A DNA stretch of 64,000 bases from Fen-1254 sp963769605 (GCA_963769605.1 CAVYML010000001.1:1-64000); one strand, 5' to 3'; numbered from the stretch's first letter, positions 43,632-53,424 are shown. Notes: generated by a model not told the origin, from the letters alone. Numbers and translations are program-made.

Positions 43632-43716
43632 CGCCGGGCTTGAAGTGCCACGAGGTTGTCCAAAAAGAAAAACCACGATGGCATATACATTTACGAACGG
43701 AAACAGAGTTTCCATT

Positions 43717-43747
43717 CTTTGTTCCCAAGCTGAAGGCGGGGAACAAA
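43717..43747. other. Hairpin in the gap before ffh
   Basis: A perfect 10-bp stem CTTTGTTCCC/GGGAACAAAG with a 11-base loop and no T-run. The 43632-43819 stretch shows no convincing gene. Confidence 0.4.
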
Positions 43748-43819
43748 GATATGAACTTTTTAGACGTTCTCGTATCGAATAGATGCATTCCTTTTTGGCA
43801 AGAATTAAGCAATTGCAGC

Positions 43820-43905
43820 TTGATTAGCGTGTCTTTTTTCTCTATTTTAAAATAATTGTGAGGACTTCCTTTGTCCGATCTTCAGGAATGACGAGGGAAG
43901 TTTTT
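43820..43905 (+). promoter_or_regulatory. Promoter and terminator-like leader of ffh
   Basis: TTGATT (43820-43825), a 17-base spacer and TATTTT (43843-43848) give a start near 43855. The leader then folds ACTTCCTTTGTC with GACGAGGGAAGT (43864-43901) and runs into TTTTT, ~23 nt before the ffh ATG. This could be an attenuator or a short independent RNA. Confidence 0.4.
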
Positions 43906-43927
43906 GTGTCCTATAGGTTGTAGACGA

Positions 43928-45253
43928 ATGTTTGAAAATCTGACCCAGAAGTTAGACGCAGCATTTAAAAAACTTCGCGGGCAAGGAAAATTGACTCCTC
44001 AGAATATAGAGGAATCGCTGCGTGAAGTGCGGCGTGCACTGCTCGATGCAGACGTTAACTATAAAGTTGCCAAACAATTCATAGAAGACGTTCAGAAAAG
44101 AGCGGTGGGTCAGGAAGTTCTTTCGAGTATTGCGCCGGGACAGCTGATCATCAAGATCATATACGATGAGATGGTGAAGCTGCTGGGTGAATCGCGCGCC
44201 GATATAGTGCAGGCTCAGAATCCGCCCACGGTCATACTGATTGCCGGATTGCAGGGATCTGGAAAAACGACGCTTTCTGCAAAACTGGCAAATTTTTTAA
44301 AAGCAAAGGGACGATTGCCTTTGCTGGCTGCCGCAGATATTTATCGTCCGGCAGCTATCGATCAGTTGGAGATTCTCGGTAAACAATTGGAAATACCGGT
44401 TTATACCGATCGCGCTGCAAGCCCTGTGAAAATAGCAGAAGATGCGGTCGTTGCTGCGCGTAAAATGATCCGCGATACGGTTATTATCGATACTGCCGGA
44501 CGGATGCATGTCGATGAGGAAATGATGCGTGAAGTGGAATCGATTCGCGCAGCCGTGAAACCGGATGAAATCCTGTTCGTTGTCGATGCAATGACGGGAC
44601 AGGATGCCGTCAATACCGCAAAAGCGTTTCACGAGCGGTTGAATTTTGACGGAGTTGTTCTTACAAAATTGGACGGCGACAGCCGCGGCGGCGCGGCTCT
44701 TTCGATTCGCTCGGTTGTACATAAACCGATCAAGTTCATCGGCATCGGCGAGAAACTCGATGCGCTGGAACCGTTTTATCCGGAGCGCATTGCATCGCGT
44801 ATTCTCGGCATGGGCGATATCGTTACACTTGTCGAAAAAGCGCAGCAGCAGTTCACTGAGGAAAAAGCGGTCGAGCTGGAAGAAAAACTCCGCAAGGCTC
44901 AGTTTACGTTCGAGGATTTTCTCGATCAATTGCGGGAAATCAAAAAAATGGGACCGCTCAGTCAGGTGATGGGCATGATACCGGGAATGAACCGCCTGCC
45001 GGCAAATGCTGCAGTCGATGAAAAAGGACTCGTCAGGATTGAAGCAATTATTCAGTCGATGACAAAAGAAGAGCGCCTGCATCCTTCGATTTTAAACGGA
45101 AGCCGGCGCAGAAGAATTGCTTCCGGCAGCGGAACGACCGTGCAGGATGTCAACCGACTGCTGAAGCAGTTCGAAGACATGCAGCGTATGATGAAGCGTT
45201 TCGGAAAAGGCAATATGCGCCGCACTTTGCGCAGTATGCAGTTCCCGGCATAA
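43928..45253 (+). CDS. ffh: Signal recognition particle protein Ffh (SRP54)
   Basis: A 441-residue GTPase that binds signal sequences at the ribosome and delivers them to FtsY. I chose MFENLTQKLDAAFKKLRG as the start; a GTG at 43904 falls in the leader hairpin. The N domain is followed by the G domain (P-loop GLQGSGKTT, DTAGRMHVDEE, TKLDGDSRGG) and the Met-rich M domain (MGMIPGMN, MQRMMKRFGKGNMRR). It leads the run of rpsP to rplS. Confidence 0.97.
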   Translation: MFENLTQKLDAAFKKLRGQGKLTPQNIEESLREVRRALLDADVNYKVAKQFIEDVQKRAVGQEVLSSIAPGQLIIKIIYDEMVKLLGESRADIVQAQNPPTVILIAGLQGSGKTTLSAKLANFLKAKGRLPLLAAADIYRPAAIDQLEILGKQLEIPVYTDRAASPVKIAEDAVVAARKMIRDTVIIDTAGRMHVDEEMMREVESIRAAVKPDEILFVVDAMTGQDAVNTAKAFHERLNFDGVVLTKLDGDSRGGAALSIRSVVHKPIKFIGIGEKLDALEPFYPERIASRILGMGDIVTLVEKAQQQFTEEKAVELEEKLRKAQFTFEDFLDQLREIKKMGPLSQVMGMIPGMNRLPANAAVDEKGLVRIEAIIQSMTKEERLHPSILNGSRRRRIASGSGTTVQDVNRLLKQFEDMQRMMKRFGKGNMRRTLRSMQFPA

Positions 45254-45301
45254 AAAAGAAATTTAAAGTGAATGACAATATAACAAATCAGGAGTATAAC
45301 A

Positions 45302-45736
45302 TTGGTTAGAATTCGTTTACGGAGAGAGGGAAAGAAAAAAAATCCTATCTACAAAATTGTAGCGGCGGACAAACGCTCTCCCCGAAATGGCGGCTATCTT
45401 GAGGCCCTGGGTCAATACGACCCGAATCAGAATCCCATTTCTCTGACATTGAAAGAGACCCAGATCGAATATTGGCTGAAGAAAGGTGCACAGCCGTCGG
45501 ATACCGTTCGTTCGCTGCTGCGGCGTACGGGATTTTGGCTGCACTGGACTCTTGTTCGTCAGGGAAAAGATGAGACGACGATTAAGACTATTATGGAACG
45601 ATGGCAAATGCTGCAAGTGGATAAAGTAAAGCACGAAGCAGATAAGAAAACACGCCGTGCGGAGCGCAAGAAGAAAGCGTCCGCACCGGCAGAAGCGGCC
45701 GCTCCTGCAGCAGCCCCTGAACCGGCTGTTTCTTAA
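45302..45736 (+). CDS. rpsP: 30S ribosomal protein S16
   Basis: A 144-residue S16 with a TTG start (VRIRLRREGKKKNPIYKIVAAD). The core is ~80 residues. The extra C-terminal tail is Lys-rich and then Ala/Pro-rich (APAEAAAPAAAPEP), as in other Bacteroidota S16 proteins. It precedes khpA, rimM, trmD and rplS, a conserved ribosome-maturation order. Confidence 0.95.
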   Translation: MVRIRLRREGKKKNPIYKIVAADKRSPRNGGYLEALGQYDPNQNPISLTLKETQIEYWLKKGAQPSDTVRSLLRRTGFWLHWTLVRQGKDETTIKTIMERWQMLQVDKVKHEADKKTRRAERKKKASAPAEAAAPAAAPEPAVS

Positions 45737-45786
45737 AACATCGTTGTTTTAAAACTCGGGAAAAATTGCTTCATAAATAAATCACG

Positions 45787-45811
45787 GTTAAGGCAGCCGT
45801 AAGACCTTAAC
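45787..45811 (+). other. Hairpin in the rpsP-khpA spacer
   Basis: GTTAAGG pairs perfectly with CCTTAAC around an 11-base loop. It is followed by GTCTGAAAGAC and a repeated CGGGTTTC. There is no T-run; it may be an mRNA processing or stability element. Confidence 0.35.
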
Positions 45812-45898
45812 GGGTTTCCACGTCTGAAAGACGGGTTTCGGGGCCGGAAAAAGAGCTCGAGATTCTGCCGCAGACAAAGACGAGAGCGGGGTGGAACT

Positions 45899-46129
45899 AT
45901 GAAAGATTTTTTGGAGTATATTGCGAGAAATCTAGTTGATGCGCCGGATCAAATCAGCATAGAATCCGAGGAAAAAGACGGTAAATTGTTTTTTAAGATC
46001 AAGGTTGCCGATGGAGATATCGGCAAGATCATCGGCCGTAGCGGAAAAACAGCTTCGGCAATTCGAGTCTTGCTGAGAGCGGTTGCGGCAAAAGAGAAGA
46101 AACGGGTTGTGCTGGATATAATCGGTTAA
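45899..46129 (+). CDS. khpA: KhpA-type KH-domain RNA-binding protein
   Basis: A 76-residue single KH domain with the GxxG loop in GKIIGRSGKTASAIRVLLRA. Such proteins bind RNA, often as a KhpA/KhpB pair, and sit between rpsP and rimM in many bacteria, as here. Confidence 0.92.
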   Translation: MKDFLEYIARNLVDAPDQISIESEEKDGKLFFKIKVADGDIGKIIGRSGKTASAIRVLLRAVAAKEKKRVVLDIIG

Positions 46130-46174
46130 ACTGCAAACGCTGCAACAAGGCCTTGCTGTGATTCAGTTGAATGT

Positions 46175-46681
46175 ATGGAACTCATAGCAATCGGAAAAAT
46201 TGCAAAGCCTGTCGGCATTCGGGGTGAACTGAAAATCATTCCGTTAACGGACGATCTGAATCGATTTTTAAATCTGCGGACGGTGATGACCGGCACAGCG
46301 GCGGAGCAGGCGGTTGAACGGCTCATCGTTCGTGTCAGAATCTCTGCGCAGCATATTGTTGCGGCGCTGGAGGGCGTTTCTTCAGTGGAAGAAGCTGAAG
46401 TATTGAGAAATGATTTCGTTTTTATCCCGGAAGAACAGAAAAAACTGCCCGGCAAGGGACGGTATCTGATTGACAGGATTATCGGTTGTGCTGTTGCCGG
46501 CGAGGATGGCGCGAGTATCGGAATCCTCACAGACGTTCTTAAATTGCCGGCCAACGATGTCTGGGTGGTTCGTTCGGGTGAAAAGGAATTTTTGATCCCG
46601 GCGGTCAAAGAGTTTGTTGAGAGCGTCGATGAAGAGCGCAAACGCATCGTGATTCATGTTATAAAGGGATTGCTCGAATGA
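46175..46681 (+). CDS. rimM: Ribosome maturation factor RimM
   Basis: A 168-residue 16S rRNA processing factor. The N-terminal beta barrel (IGKIAKPVGIRGELKIIPLTD) and the C-terminal PRC-barrel (DVWVVRSGEKEFLIPAVKEFV) are both present. It assists 30S head assembly through S19. It overlaps trmD by 4 nt. Confidence 0.95.
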   Translation: MELIAIGKIAKPVGIRGELKIIPLTDDLNRFLNLRTVMTGTAAEQAVERLIVRVRISAQHIVAALEGVSSVEEAEVLRNDFVFIPEEQKKLPGKGRYLIDRIIGCAVAGEDGASIGILTDVLKLPANDVWVVRSGEKEFLIPAVKEFVESVDEERKRIVIHVIKGLLE

Positions 46682-47394
46682 TGCGCATAGATGTAGTAAG
46701 CGGATTGCCGCGGCTTCTCGACAGCCCTTTTCAAGAGAGTATTCTGAAAAGGGCACAGGAAAGAAAAATCGTCGAAATTGTCGTACATGATTTACGCGAA
46801 TACACGCATGATAAGCACAGGACGATCGACGATTCGCCGTACGGCGGCGGGGCGGGAATGATCCTGCGGCCGGAACCGTTCTTTGAATGTGTGGAAATAC
46901 TGAAGTCTCAGCGTGCATACGACGAAGTTATTTTTCTGAGCGCCGATGGAGAAACACTGACGCAGAGCATCGCAACGGAATTATCGCTGAAGAACAACTT
47001 GATGTTCCTCTGCGGACATTATAAAGGCGTCGATGATCGTGTGCGCCAAGCGCTGGCAACGCGGGAAATTTCGATCGGTGACTACGTGCTCACCGGAGGC
47101 GAACTGCCCGCTGCAGTATTGACGGATGCAATCGTGCGCTTGATCCCGGGCGTTATGAACGATGGCGAATCGGCACTGACCGATTCGTTTCAAGACGGAT
47201 TGCTGGGCAGCCCGCAGTATACGCGGCCTGCAGAATTCAGGTCGCTGAAAGTCCCGGATATTCTCCTCTCGGGAGATCATGCCGGCATTGATCGATGGCG
47301 TATGGAACAGCGCCGGCAGCACACAGCGGAAATGAAAAAGAAAAAGAAAGCAAAAACAAAAACGATTTCATTGGAGTATAAGAAGCATGGATAA
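46678..47394 (+). CDS. trmD: tRNA (guanine37-N1)-methyltransferase
   Basis: A 238-residue SPOUT enzyme that methylates G37 next to the anticodon and prevents frameshifting. Knot motifs: DDSPYGGGAGMILRPEP, LCGHYKGVDDRV and SIGDYVLTGGELPA. The C-terminal Lys-rich tail is slightly extended. It overlaps rplS by 8 nt. Confidence 0.96.
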   Translation: MMRIDVVSGLPRLLDSPFQESILKRAQERKIVEIVVHDLREYTHDKHRTIDDSPYGGGAGMILRPEPFFECVEILKSQRAYDEVIFLSADGETLTQSIATELSLKNNLMFLCGHYKGVDDRVRQALATREISIGDYVLTGGELPAAVLTDAIVRLIPGVMNDGESALTDSFQDGLLGSPQYTRPAEFRSLKVPDILLSGDHAGIDRWRMEQRRQHTAEMKKKKKAKTKTISLEYKKHG

Positions 47395-47728
47395 GATTAA
47401 ATTAATTGAAGCATCGCAATTGAAAAATGACGTGCCGGATTTCAAATCGGGCGACACGGTCAGTGTACATGTCAAGGTGAAAGAGGGCGATAAAGAGCGT
47501 ATTCAGGAATATCAAGGCATGGTGATCAGCCGTCATGGTGCAGGCTTGAACGCCACGTTTACTGTCCGCAAAATATCGGACGGCGTCGGCGTCGAGCGCA
47601 TTTTTCCCCTGCATTCACCGCGTATTGCAAAAATTGAAAAAGTGAAAGAGGGCAAAGTTCGCCGGGCAAAATTGTATTACGTTCGGGAACTAACAGCGAA
47701 AGCCGTAGCCCAAAAAACAAACGCTTAA
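47387..47728 (+). CDS. rplS: 50S ribosomal protein L19
   Basis: A 113-residue L19 with the conserved FKSGDTVSVHVKVKEGDKERIQEYQG and GVERIFPLHSPRIAKIE segments. It lies at the 30S-50S interface. Its stop overlaps the next ATG by one base (TAATG). Confidence 0.96.
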   Translation: MDKIKLIEASQLKNDVPDFKSGDTVSVHVKVKEGDKERIQEYQGMVISRHGAGLNATFTVRKISDGVGVERIFPLHSPRIAKIEKVKEGKVRRAKLYYVRELTAKAVAQKTNA

Positions 47729-48555
47729 TGAAATCCAGGCTTGCCGTTCCGGAGATGCTTTCCGTAAGACCGCTCCTTTTCGGTTTAGAAGCCGCGGATT
47801 CGCCGTTCGAGCTTGCCTACAATTCTCCGGCAGAAAATTCCGTAAAATTCAACAGGCGCTCTGAAGAGATTCGGGGCGCTTTTTTATCTCCAATCGACTA
47901 TGCCCGGCATGGAGCGGAATATTGCATTGTGCCCGGTATTAGTGTATCCTCTGCACAGCCGACAGGCGCTGTTCAGTTATTCTTAAAAAAAAATCTGCAT
48001 AATATCGAACGTATAGCAATCGATATCCGTTTTACATCGGAAGTTATTCTGGCCAAGATCATACTTGAAGAAAAATACCGGAATCTTCCATCCCATCATT
48101 CCAAGCTGCAATTTATTCCTTTCCTTACCGACCCGTTTTCCATATTCGGCAAAGTGGACGCGGTCTTAACAGTGGCAGCATCTTTGCCGGAATTTGAAGA
48201 ACGCGATGATGCTTTCAGCATCGATTTAGTTGAAGAATGGAAGGATTTGACGGATTTGCCGTATGTCCACGGCTTTTGGGTAGGCAGAGAAGATGAATTG
48301 AGCGAGCTGGAGTCGCACGCGCTCCTTCGGGCGCAAGAACAGGGATCTGTACTCAAAGGAAAAATAGCGGAAGATTATGCGCGGGAAAACGGTTTATCGA
48401 TCCATGCTGCTAAGGATTATATCGATGCATTTTCCTATTCTTTCGGAAAGGAAGAGGAAAATGCGCTCGAGGAATTCATACGATATGCATATTATCACGG
48501 CGCCATCGGCGATATTCCCGATATTCGTTTTTTTGATCTTCCCCCGGATGCTTAA
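47728..48555 (+). CDS. MqnA/MqnD-family protein (futalosine menaquinone pathway)
   Basis: A 275-residue periplasmic-binding-protein-like fold. PLLFGLEAADSPFELAY, the SPIDYARHGAEYCIVPGISV strand and the C-terminal DLVEEWKDLTDLPYVHGFWVG match the MqnA (chorismate dehydratase)/MqnD group. MqnA removes water from chorismate to start futalosine-type menaquinone synthesis. It starts inside the rplS stop codon, so it is translationally coupled to a ribosomal gene. Whether it is MqnA itself or a paralogue cannot be settled by eye. Confidence 0.72.
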   Translation: MKSRLAVPEMLSVRPLLFGLEAADSPFELAYNSPAENSVKFNRRSEEIRGAFLSPIDYARHGAEYCIVPGISVSSAQPTGAVQLFLKKNLHNIERIAIDIRFTSEVILAKIILEEKYRNLPSHHSKLQFIPFLTDPFSIFGKVDAVLTVAASLPEFEERDDAFSIDLVEEWKDLTDLPYVHGFWVGREDELSELESHALLRAQEQGSVLKGKIAEDYARENGLSIHAAKDYIDAFSYSFGKEEENALEEFIRYAYYHGAIGDIPDIRFFDLPPDA

Positions 48556-48653
48556 CCGACAAAGAGATATACAGTTGTCAGTTCACAGTTTACCGTTCAC
48601 CGCTCATGATCCATTGAAATTCCATCTTTTTTGCGTAAATTGCCACTACGAGT

Positions 48654-50369
48654 ATGCTCAAAACGCTCTCTATTAAAAATTTTGCACTCATCGAATTCGT
48701 CGAGATTGAATTCGAAAGCGGCCTGAATATACTTACCGGCGAAACCGGTGCAGGCAAATCCATCATCATCGATGCTTTGAGCCTTATTCTCGGCGACCGG
48801 GCGAAGAGCGATGTTGTTCGGAAAGGAAACGAGAAAGCGTTCATTGAAGGAATTTTCGGTATGGCCGGCAATGCGCATATAGAAAAATTGCTTGCTCAAA
48901 ACGAGATTGAACACTGCGATGATTTAATCCTGCGCAGGGAAGTCTCAATGAAAGGGCAGTCGCGCTGTTTCATCAACGATACGCCCGTACCTTTGACGGT
49001 GCTTAAGGAAATCGGAGATCATCTTGTCGATTTGCATGGACAGCACGAACATCAATCGCTGCTGCGCACGGAAACGCATAGCGCTCTGTTAGATGAGTTC
49101 GGAGGACTTGAAGGCTTAGTTCGAGAATATAGAAGTTCTTATGATCGCTTAACCGAACTGTTTGCCGCTCTGCGGGCCCTTTTGCAGAAAGAACGCGAGC
49201 TGAAAGAAAAACGGGACCTCTACGATTTTCAGATCAAAGAAATCGACGACCTCGATCCCCGCGCAGGAGAGGAGTCGGAGCTGGAAAACGAATTACGCAT
49301 TCTGGAAAATTCCGAAAAACTTTTTGAAGCGACTTTGAATTTGTACCAGATGTTGTATGAGGGGGAGCAAGCTGTCTACGACTCGCTTGTCAAAGCCCGG
49401 AACCAGCTTGAGGATTTGGCGGAAATCGATCAATCGTTCAATGATGTTAAAAATGAATGCGCATCCGCAGCAGCGATCATCGGGGAATTGACAAAATTTA
49501 TTCAAAGCTATAATGCGAAAATAGAGTTTAATCCGGAACGCTTAGAGCAGATCCGGGAGCGGCTCGGCCGGTTAACGCTTCTAAAGAAAAAATACGGCGG
49601 TTCATTGGAATATATCATCCAGCATCGCCAAAAAATCGGTGTGGAATTCGCCATGGCGGAAAATTTTGAATCGGAAATTCACAAACTTTCGGCTCGCATC
49701 GAAGAGGAACGCAAGCTCTGTTCCTCTGCAGCTCAGCGGCTTTCGGCAAAAAGAAGGGAATTGGTTCCTAAAATCGGAAAAGCCGTTTGCGCAGAGCTAA
49801 ATAAATTGGGAATTGCCAACGCACAATTCGATGTCAAGATCGAGAATTCCGCTTTGCCGAAAACGGATGGTGCGGAAAACTTTGCCTATGTCAGGTTCGG
49901 GCGCGAGTCGTACGCAGCATTTGCCGACGGCATAGATCGTGTAGAATTTTACCTGTCTGCCAATATCGGTGAAGATCTCAAACCGCTGGCACATGTGGCA
50001 TCGGGAGGAGAAATATCGCGCATCATGCTTGCATTGAAAACTATTCTTTCGAAGGCGGACCGGCTTCCGCTGCTTGTTTTCGATGAAATAGATGTCGGCA
50101 TCAGCGGAAGAATTGCACAGGCGGTCGGAAAAAGCCTGAAGAGCCTTTCTCAGTTTCATCAGGTCATTTCGATTACGCATCTGCCGCAGATCGCCGGACT
50201 TGCCGATTGTCACTTTACGGTTGAGAAGAAGGAATCGAAACAGCGAACGACATCGAACATTCGAAAGTTGAACGACGACGAGCGCGTGAGGGAAGTAGCC
50301 CGCTTGTTGAGCGGAGAAGAAGTAACCGAAGCGGGCATGCATGGTGCACGGGAGTTGATAGGAAAATAG
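48654..50369 (+). CDS. recN: DNA repair protein RecN
   Basis: A 571-residue SMC-like ATPase that holds broken DNA ends together. It has Walker A GETGAGKS near the N terminus, a long central coiled coil, the ABC signature ASGGEISRIMLAL and Walker B LLVFDEIDVGISG. Length and layout are normal. Confidence 0.96.
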   Translation: MLKTLSIKNFALIEFVEIEFESGLNILTGETGAGKSIIIDALSLILGDRAKSDVVRKGNEKAFIEGIFGMAGNAHIEKLLAQNEIEHCDDLILRREVSMKGQSRCFINDTPVPLTVLKEIGDHLVDLHGQHEHQSLLRTETHSALLDEFGGLEGLVREYRSSYDRLTELFAALRALLQKERELKEKRDLYDFQIKEIDDLDPRAGEESELENELRILENSEKLFEATLNLYQMLYEGEQAVYDSLVKARNQLEDLAEIDQSFNDVKNECASAAAIIGELTKFIQSYNAKIEFNPERLEQIRERLGRLTLLKKKYGGSLEYIIQHRQKIGVEFAMAENFESEIHKLSARIEEERKLCSSAAQRLSAKRRELVPKIGKAVCAELNKLGIANAQFDVKIENSALPKTDGAENFAYVRFGRESYAAFADGIDRVEFYLSANIGEDLKPLAHVASGGEISRIMLALKTILSKADRLPLLVFDEIDVGISGRIAQAVGKSLKSLSQFHQVISITHLPQIAGLADCHFTVEKKESKQRTTSNIRKLNDDERVREVARLLSGEEVTEAGMHGARELIGK

Positions 50370-50412
50370 CAGTAGGATCATTCAGCCTGCAGAAGGCAGA
50401 AAACCAAAGGAT

Positions 50413-51873
50413 ATGACATTACAAATTTATAATACACTGACACGACAAAAAGAAAAGTTCGTTCCTCTGCACCAGGGCCATGTGGGAATGTATGTTTGCG
50501 GGCCGACGGTGTACAGCAATTCACATATTGGACATGCAAAAAGCTATGTGTCTTTCGACGTGATGGTTAGGTATCTGCGATACAGTGGTTATAAGGTGCT
50601 GTATATCCAAAACATTACGGATGTCGGACATTTGACCGACGATGCGGATGAAGGCGAAGACAAATTAGTCAAACAGGCGCGCATTGACCGCGTGCATCCG
50701 ATGCAAATTGCCGAACTATTTACGCACAGCTATTTTGAAGATATGGATGCTTTGAACGTGCTGCGGCCGGATATTTCTCCGCGCGCCTCCGGTCATATTA
50801 TCGAGCAGATCGAGATCATCCGGAAATTGGTTGAAAATGGATTTGCATACGAAACGGGCGGCTCGGTATATTTTGATGTGGCAAAATTTCCGTCGTATGG
50901 GAAACTTTCCGGCAGAACGCTCGACGAATCTCTGGAAGGAACGCGCGTCGAGACGCGATCGGAAAAAAGGCATTCGGCGGACTTCGCTCTTTGGAAAAAA
51001 GCGGAAGGCGGGCATATTATGCGATGGCCGAGCCCGTGGGGAGAAGGATTCCCGGGCTGGCATATCGAATGCTCTGCGATGTCGATGAAATATCTGGGAC
51101 AGAGCTTCGATATCCATGGCGGCGGAATTGACAATCAGTTTCCTCATCACGAGTGCGAAAGAGCGCAAAGTGAAGCGGCGACCGGCAAGCCCTTCGTCAA
51201 ATACTGGGTTCATAACAATCTGGTAACGGTTAATGGCCGGAAAATGTCCAAGTCACTCGGCAACTTCGTGACATTAAAAGATGCATTTAGGAAATTCGAT
51301 CCCGCCGTGGTGCGGTTTTTGATACTGCAGAGCCATTACCGCAGTACGCTGGATTTCAGCGACGATTCCCTGCAGGGGGCGAAAATAGGATTGGAAAAAT
51401 TGTTGCATACTATCCGCACGATACGCGAGACGATAAGGAAAACAGATAAGGATCAGCATACGGGGCAGGCTGCCCACGATTTCTCCGCGTTTAAAGAACG
51501 ATTCCTGGAGGCGATGAACGACGATTTCAATACGCCGCAAGCAGTTGCCGTGATTTTCGATCTTGCACGGGAAGCAAATCAACTGCTCCATGCAGAAATC
51601 AAACCGGGCACGGAAACGCTTAGTGCACTTGATGCATTGTTCTCGGAATTGGGCGGAATAATTCTTGGCATTGTGGCGAGTGATCTCAGCGGCGCTGCGC
51701 CGGATGAAAACAATGAGGCTCAATTAATCGATATTCTTTTGCAGACGAGACAAAAGGCAAAATCGGAGAAGGCATGGTGGGCAGCGGATTTCATCCGGAC
51801 GAAACTGGAGGCGCTGAGAATTCGCCTGGAAGATACGAAAGACGGAACTGTCTGGCGGAAAATCGATTCGTAA
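50413..51873 (+). CDS. cysS: Cysteinyl-tRNA synthetase
   Basis: A 486-residue class I synthetase that charges tRNA-Cys (the tRNA gene is at 24011). HIGH box NSHIGHAKSY, KMSKS box RKMSKSLGN, and zinc ligands in YVCGPTVYS, IECSAMS and HHECERAQ. The anticodon-binding helical domain forms the C terminus. Confidence 0.97.
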   Translation: MTLQIYNTLTRQKEKFVPLHQGHVGMYVCGPTVYSNSHIGHAKSYVSFDVMVRYLRYSGYKVLYIQNITDVGHLTDDADEGEDKLVKQARIDRVHPMQIAELFTHSYFEDMDALNVLRPDISPRASGHIIEQIEIIRKLVENGFAYETGGSVYFDVAKFPSYGKLSGRTLDESLEGTRVETRSEKRHSADFALWKKAEGGHIMRWPSPWGEGFPGWHIECSAMSMKYLGQSFDIHGGGIDNQFPHHECERAQSEAATGKPFVKYWVHNNLVTVNGRKMSKSLGNFVTLKDAFRKFDPAVVRFLILQSHYRSTLDFSDDSLQGAKIGLEKLLHTIRTIRETIRKTDKDQHTGQAAHDFSAFKERFLEAMNDDFNTPQAVAVIFDLAREANQLLHAEIKPGTETLSALDALFSELGGIILGIVASDLSGAAPDENNEAQLIDILLQTRQKAKSEKAWWAADFIRTKLEALRIRLEDTKDGTVWRKIDS

Positions 51874-51889
51874 AAAGGAGTAAAGCGGT

Positions 51890-53407
51890 TTGGTCAAGAT
51901 TATTGAAAACGGTTTTGTTGTTTCGGGAAGCGCTAAAAATCAAATTGGCTGCATGACCCTCATTGTTCAAGGAAACCGGATACTCGAAATCGGCAGGCGT
52001 GCCGATGCGGTAAAAGTACAATTTGCAAATGCAGAGATTATCGATGCAGCAGGAAAAATTATTTTCCCGGGATTTATCAACGCGCATTACCGTGGTGAAT
52101 CGTTCATTCTCCGGTTTCTAACGGCTTCACTGCCTGCAGCACGCTGGGGAAAAACGGCCTCTGTACGGGCAGCCATCGATTATCTCCGGTCCAAAGCGAC
52201 GTATGAAGAGCTGCTTTCCATGTACCGCGTCGCTTATTTTTCTGCGCTAAAATCCGGCATAACGACGATATGTGAATTCGGTATGGATTATCTTGATGTT
52301 TCGCTGCGTGCTTCGTTCGAGGCGCTGCGGCAGACTGAAATACGTGGGACGATCGGAGTGCACAATGGAGATCAAATTGAAGCGGCACATTCGCTTAAAA
52401 GTGATTCCATTCAATTTGCGGCGGTGGCGCCGGACGAGGATGAGTTGACGCTTTATAATTTGCAGTCCATGGTACGAATGGCGAATGAATACCATTGGCC
52501 TTTGATCCTTCGATTGGGAGAAACACAGCGTGCTGCGGATCTTTTAAAAAAGAACTTCAATAAAAGTGCGGTAAAACTGTGCAGCGATTTTCATCTTTTC
52601 GATTACTCGCTGCAGCTTGTAAATATGAATTGTTTTGAAACAGGAGATATTGAAATCCTGGCAAAGAACAATACATCGCTCATTACAGGCCCGATTTCGC
52701 TGGTGAAGAAAGGATTTGCACTTCCTCCGTATGCCGATATAAAAAAGAATAAAGTTCCGCTGACTCTTGCTTCCGACTGGGGAGCCATCGATCCGTTTGC
52801 GACAATGCATTTGTACGCTCAGATCCAGGGATTCCTCGGCATAGAACCCGATACATCGTTCGATCTTCTTGCTCTGCATACGTCTCAAGCTGCGCGGGCT
52901 ATGAAGAAAGAATCCGAAATCGGTACGATAGAACCCGGCAAAAAAGCAGATCTGGTTTTCTGCTCGGCGGCAGGACTGAAATTTCAGCCGTTACTCAATC
53001 AGGAATACGAAGAACGGACACTCAATGTTTTACTGGATGAATTGTCGGGACAGGATATTTTCGATGTCATGATCGGGGGCGAATTTTATGTCCGTGAAAA
53101 AAACATTCTGACATACTCGGAAGAAGACTTGATCTTTGAAGAAAAAAACCTTCTCCAGAAACTGCTGTTACTCACGGTCAAGCAGCCCGATCGGACGAAG
53201 GCAGCGGAAGTTATACCCTTCACGCCTTCCGTACCGCGGGCTTCTGTAAGCGCAAATGATCTGCCTTTTGAAGAAGGGTACCGTGTAGTAAAGAAGGCTG
53301 TTCAAAATGAAAAGACGTTTGTGACGAAGCCGGAACAGACAGAAAAGACCCAGAGCGAATTGCACAAAGATATCCGCCGCGTATTCGGGGATGATGAAGA
53401 TAATTAG
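51890..53407 (+). CDS. Amidohydrolase-family homologue lacking most metal ligands
   Basis: A 505-residue, TTG-start protein of the ATZ/TRZ/cytosine-deaminase-like superfamily. The fold is recognisable from the N-terminal barrel (GKIIFPGFINAH) and the C-terminal IGTIEPGKKADLVF. The active site is eroded: the usual HxH is HYR, the second His position reads LRLGE, and the third His strand reads LVNMNCFE. Only the Asp of LASDWGA remains. A C-terminal extension (about residues 430-505) is charged and unstructured. It is probably not a hydrolase and may be a scaffold. It lies 16 nt after cysS. Confidence 0.75.
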   Translation: MVKIIENGFVVSGSAKNQIGCMTLIVQGNRILEIGRRADAVKVQFANAEIIDAAGKIIFPGFINAHYRGESFILRFLTASLPAARWGKTASVRAAIDYLRSKATYEELLSMYRVAYFSALKSGITTICEFGMDYLDVSLRASFEALRQTEIRGTIGVHNGDQIEAAHSLKSDSIQFAAVAPDEDELTLYNLQSMVRMANEYHWPLILRLGETQRAADLLKKNFNKSAVKLCSDFHLFDYSLQLVNMNCFETGDIEILAKNNTSLITGPISLVKKGFALPPYADIKKNKVPLTLASDWGAIDPFATMHLYAQIQGFLGIEPDTSFDLLALHTSQAARAMKKESEIGTIEPGKKADLVFCSAAGLKFQPLLNQEYEERTLNVLLDELSGQDIFDVMIGGEFYVREKNILTYSEEDLIFEEKNLLQKLLLLTVKQPDRTKAAEVIPFTPSVPRASVSANDLPFEEGYRVVKKAVQNEKTFVTKPEQTEKTQSELHKDIRRVFGDDEDN

Positions 53408-53424
53408 AATCAAAGGAGAGCAAC

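Noticed and set aside
43640..43855. 71-codon open frame before ffh
   Set aside because: No ribosome-binding site, no family resemblance, and it runs through a hairpin and the ffh promoter.
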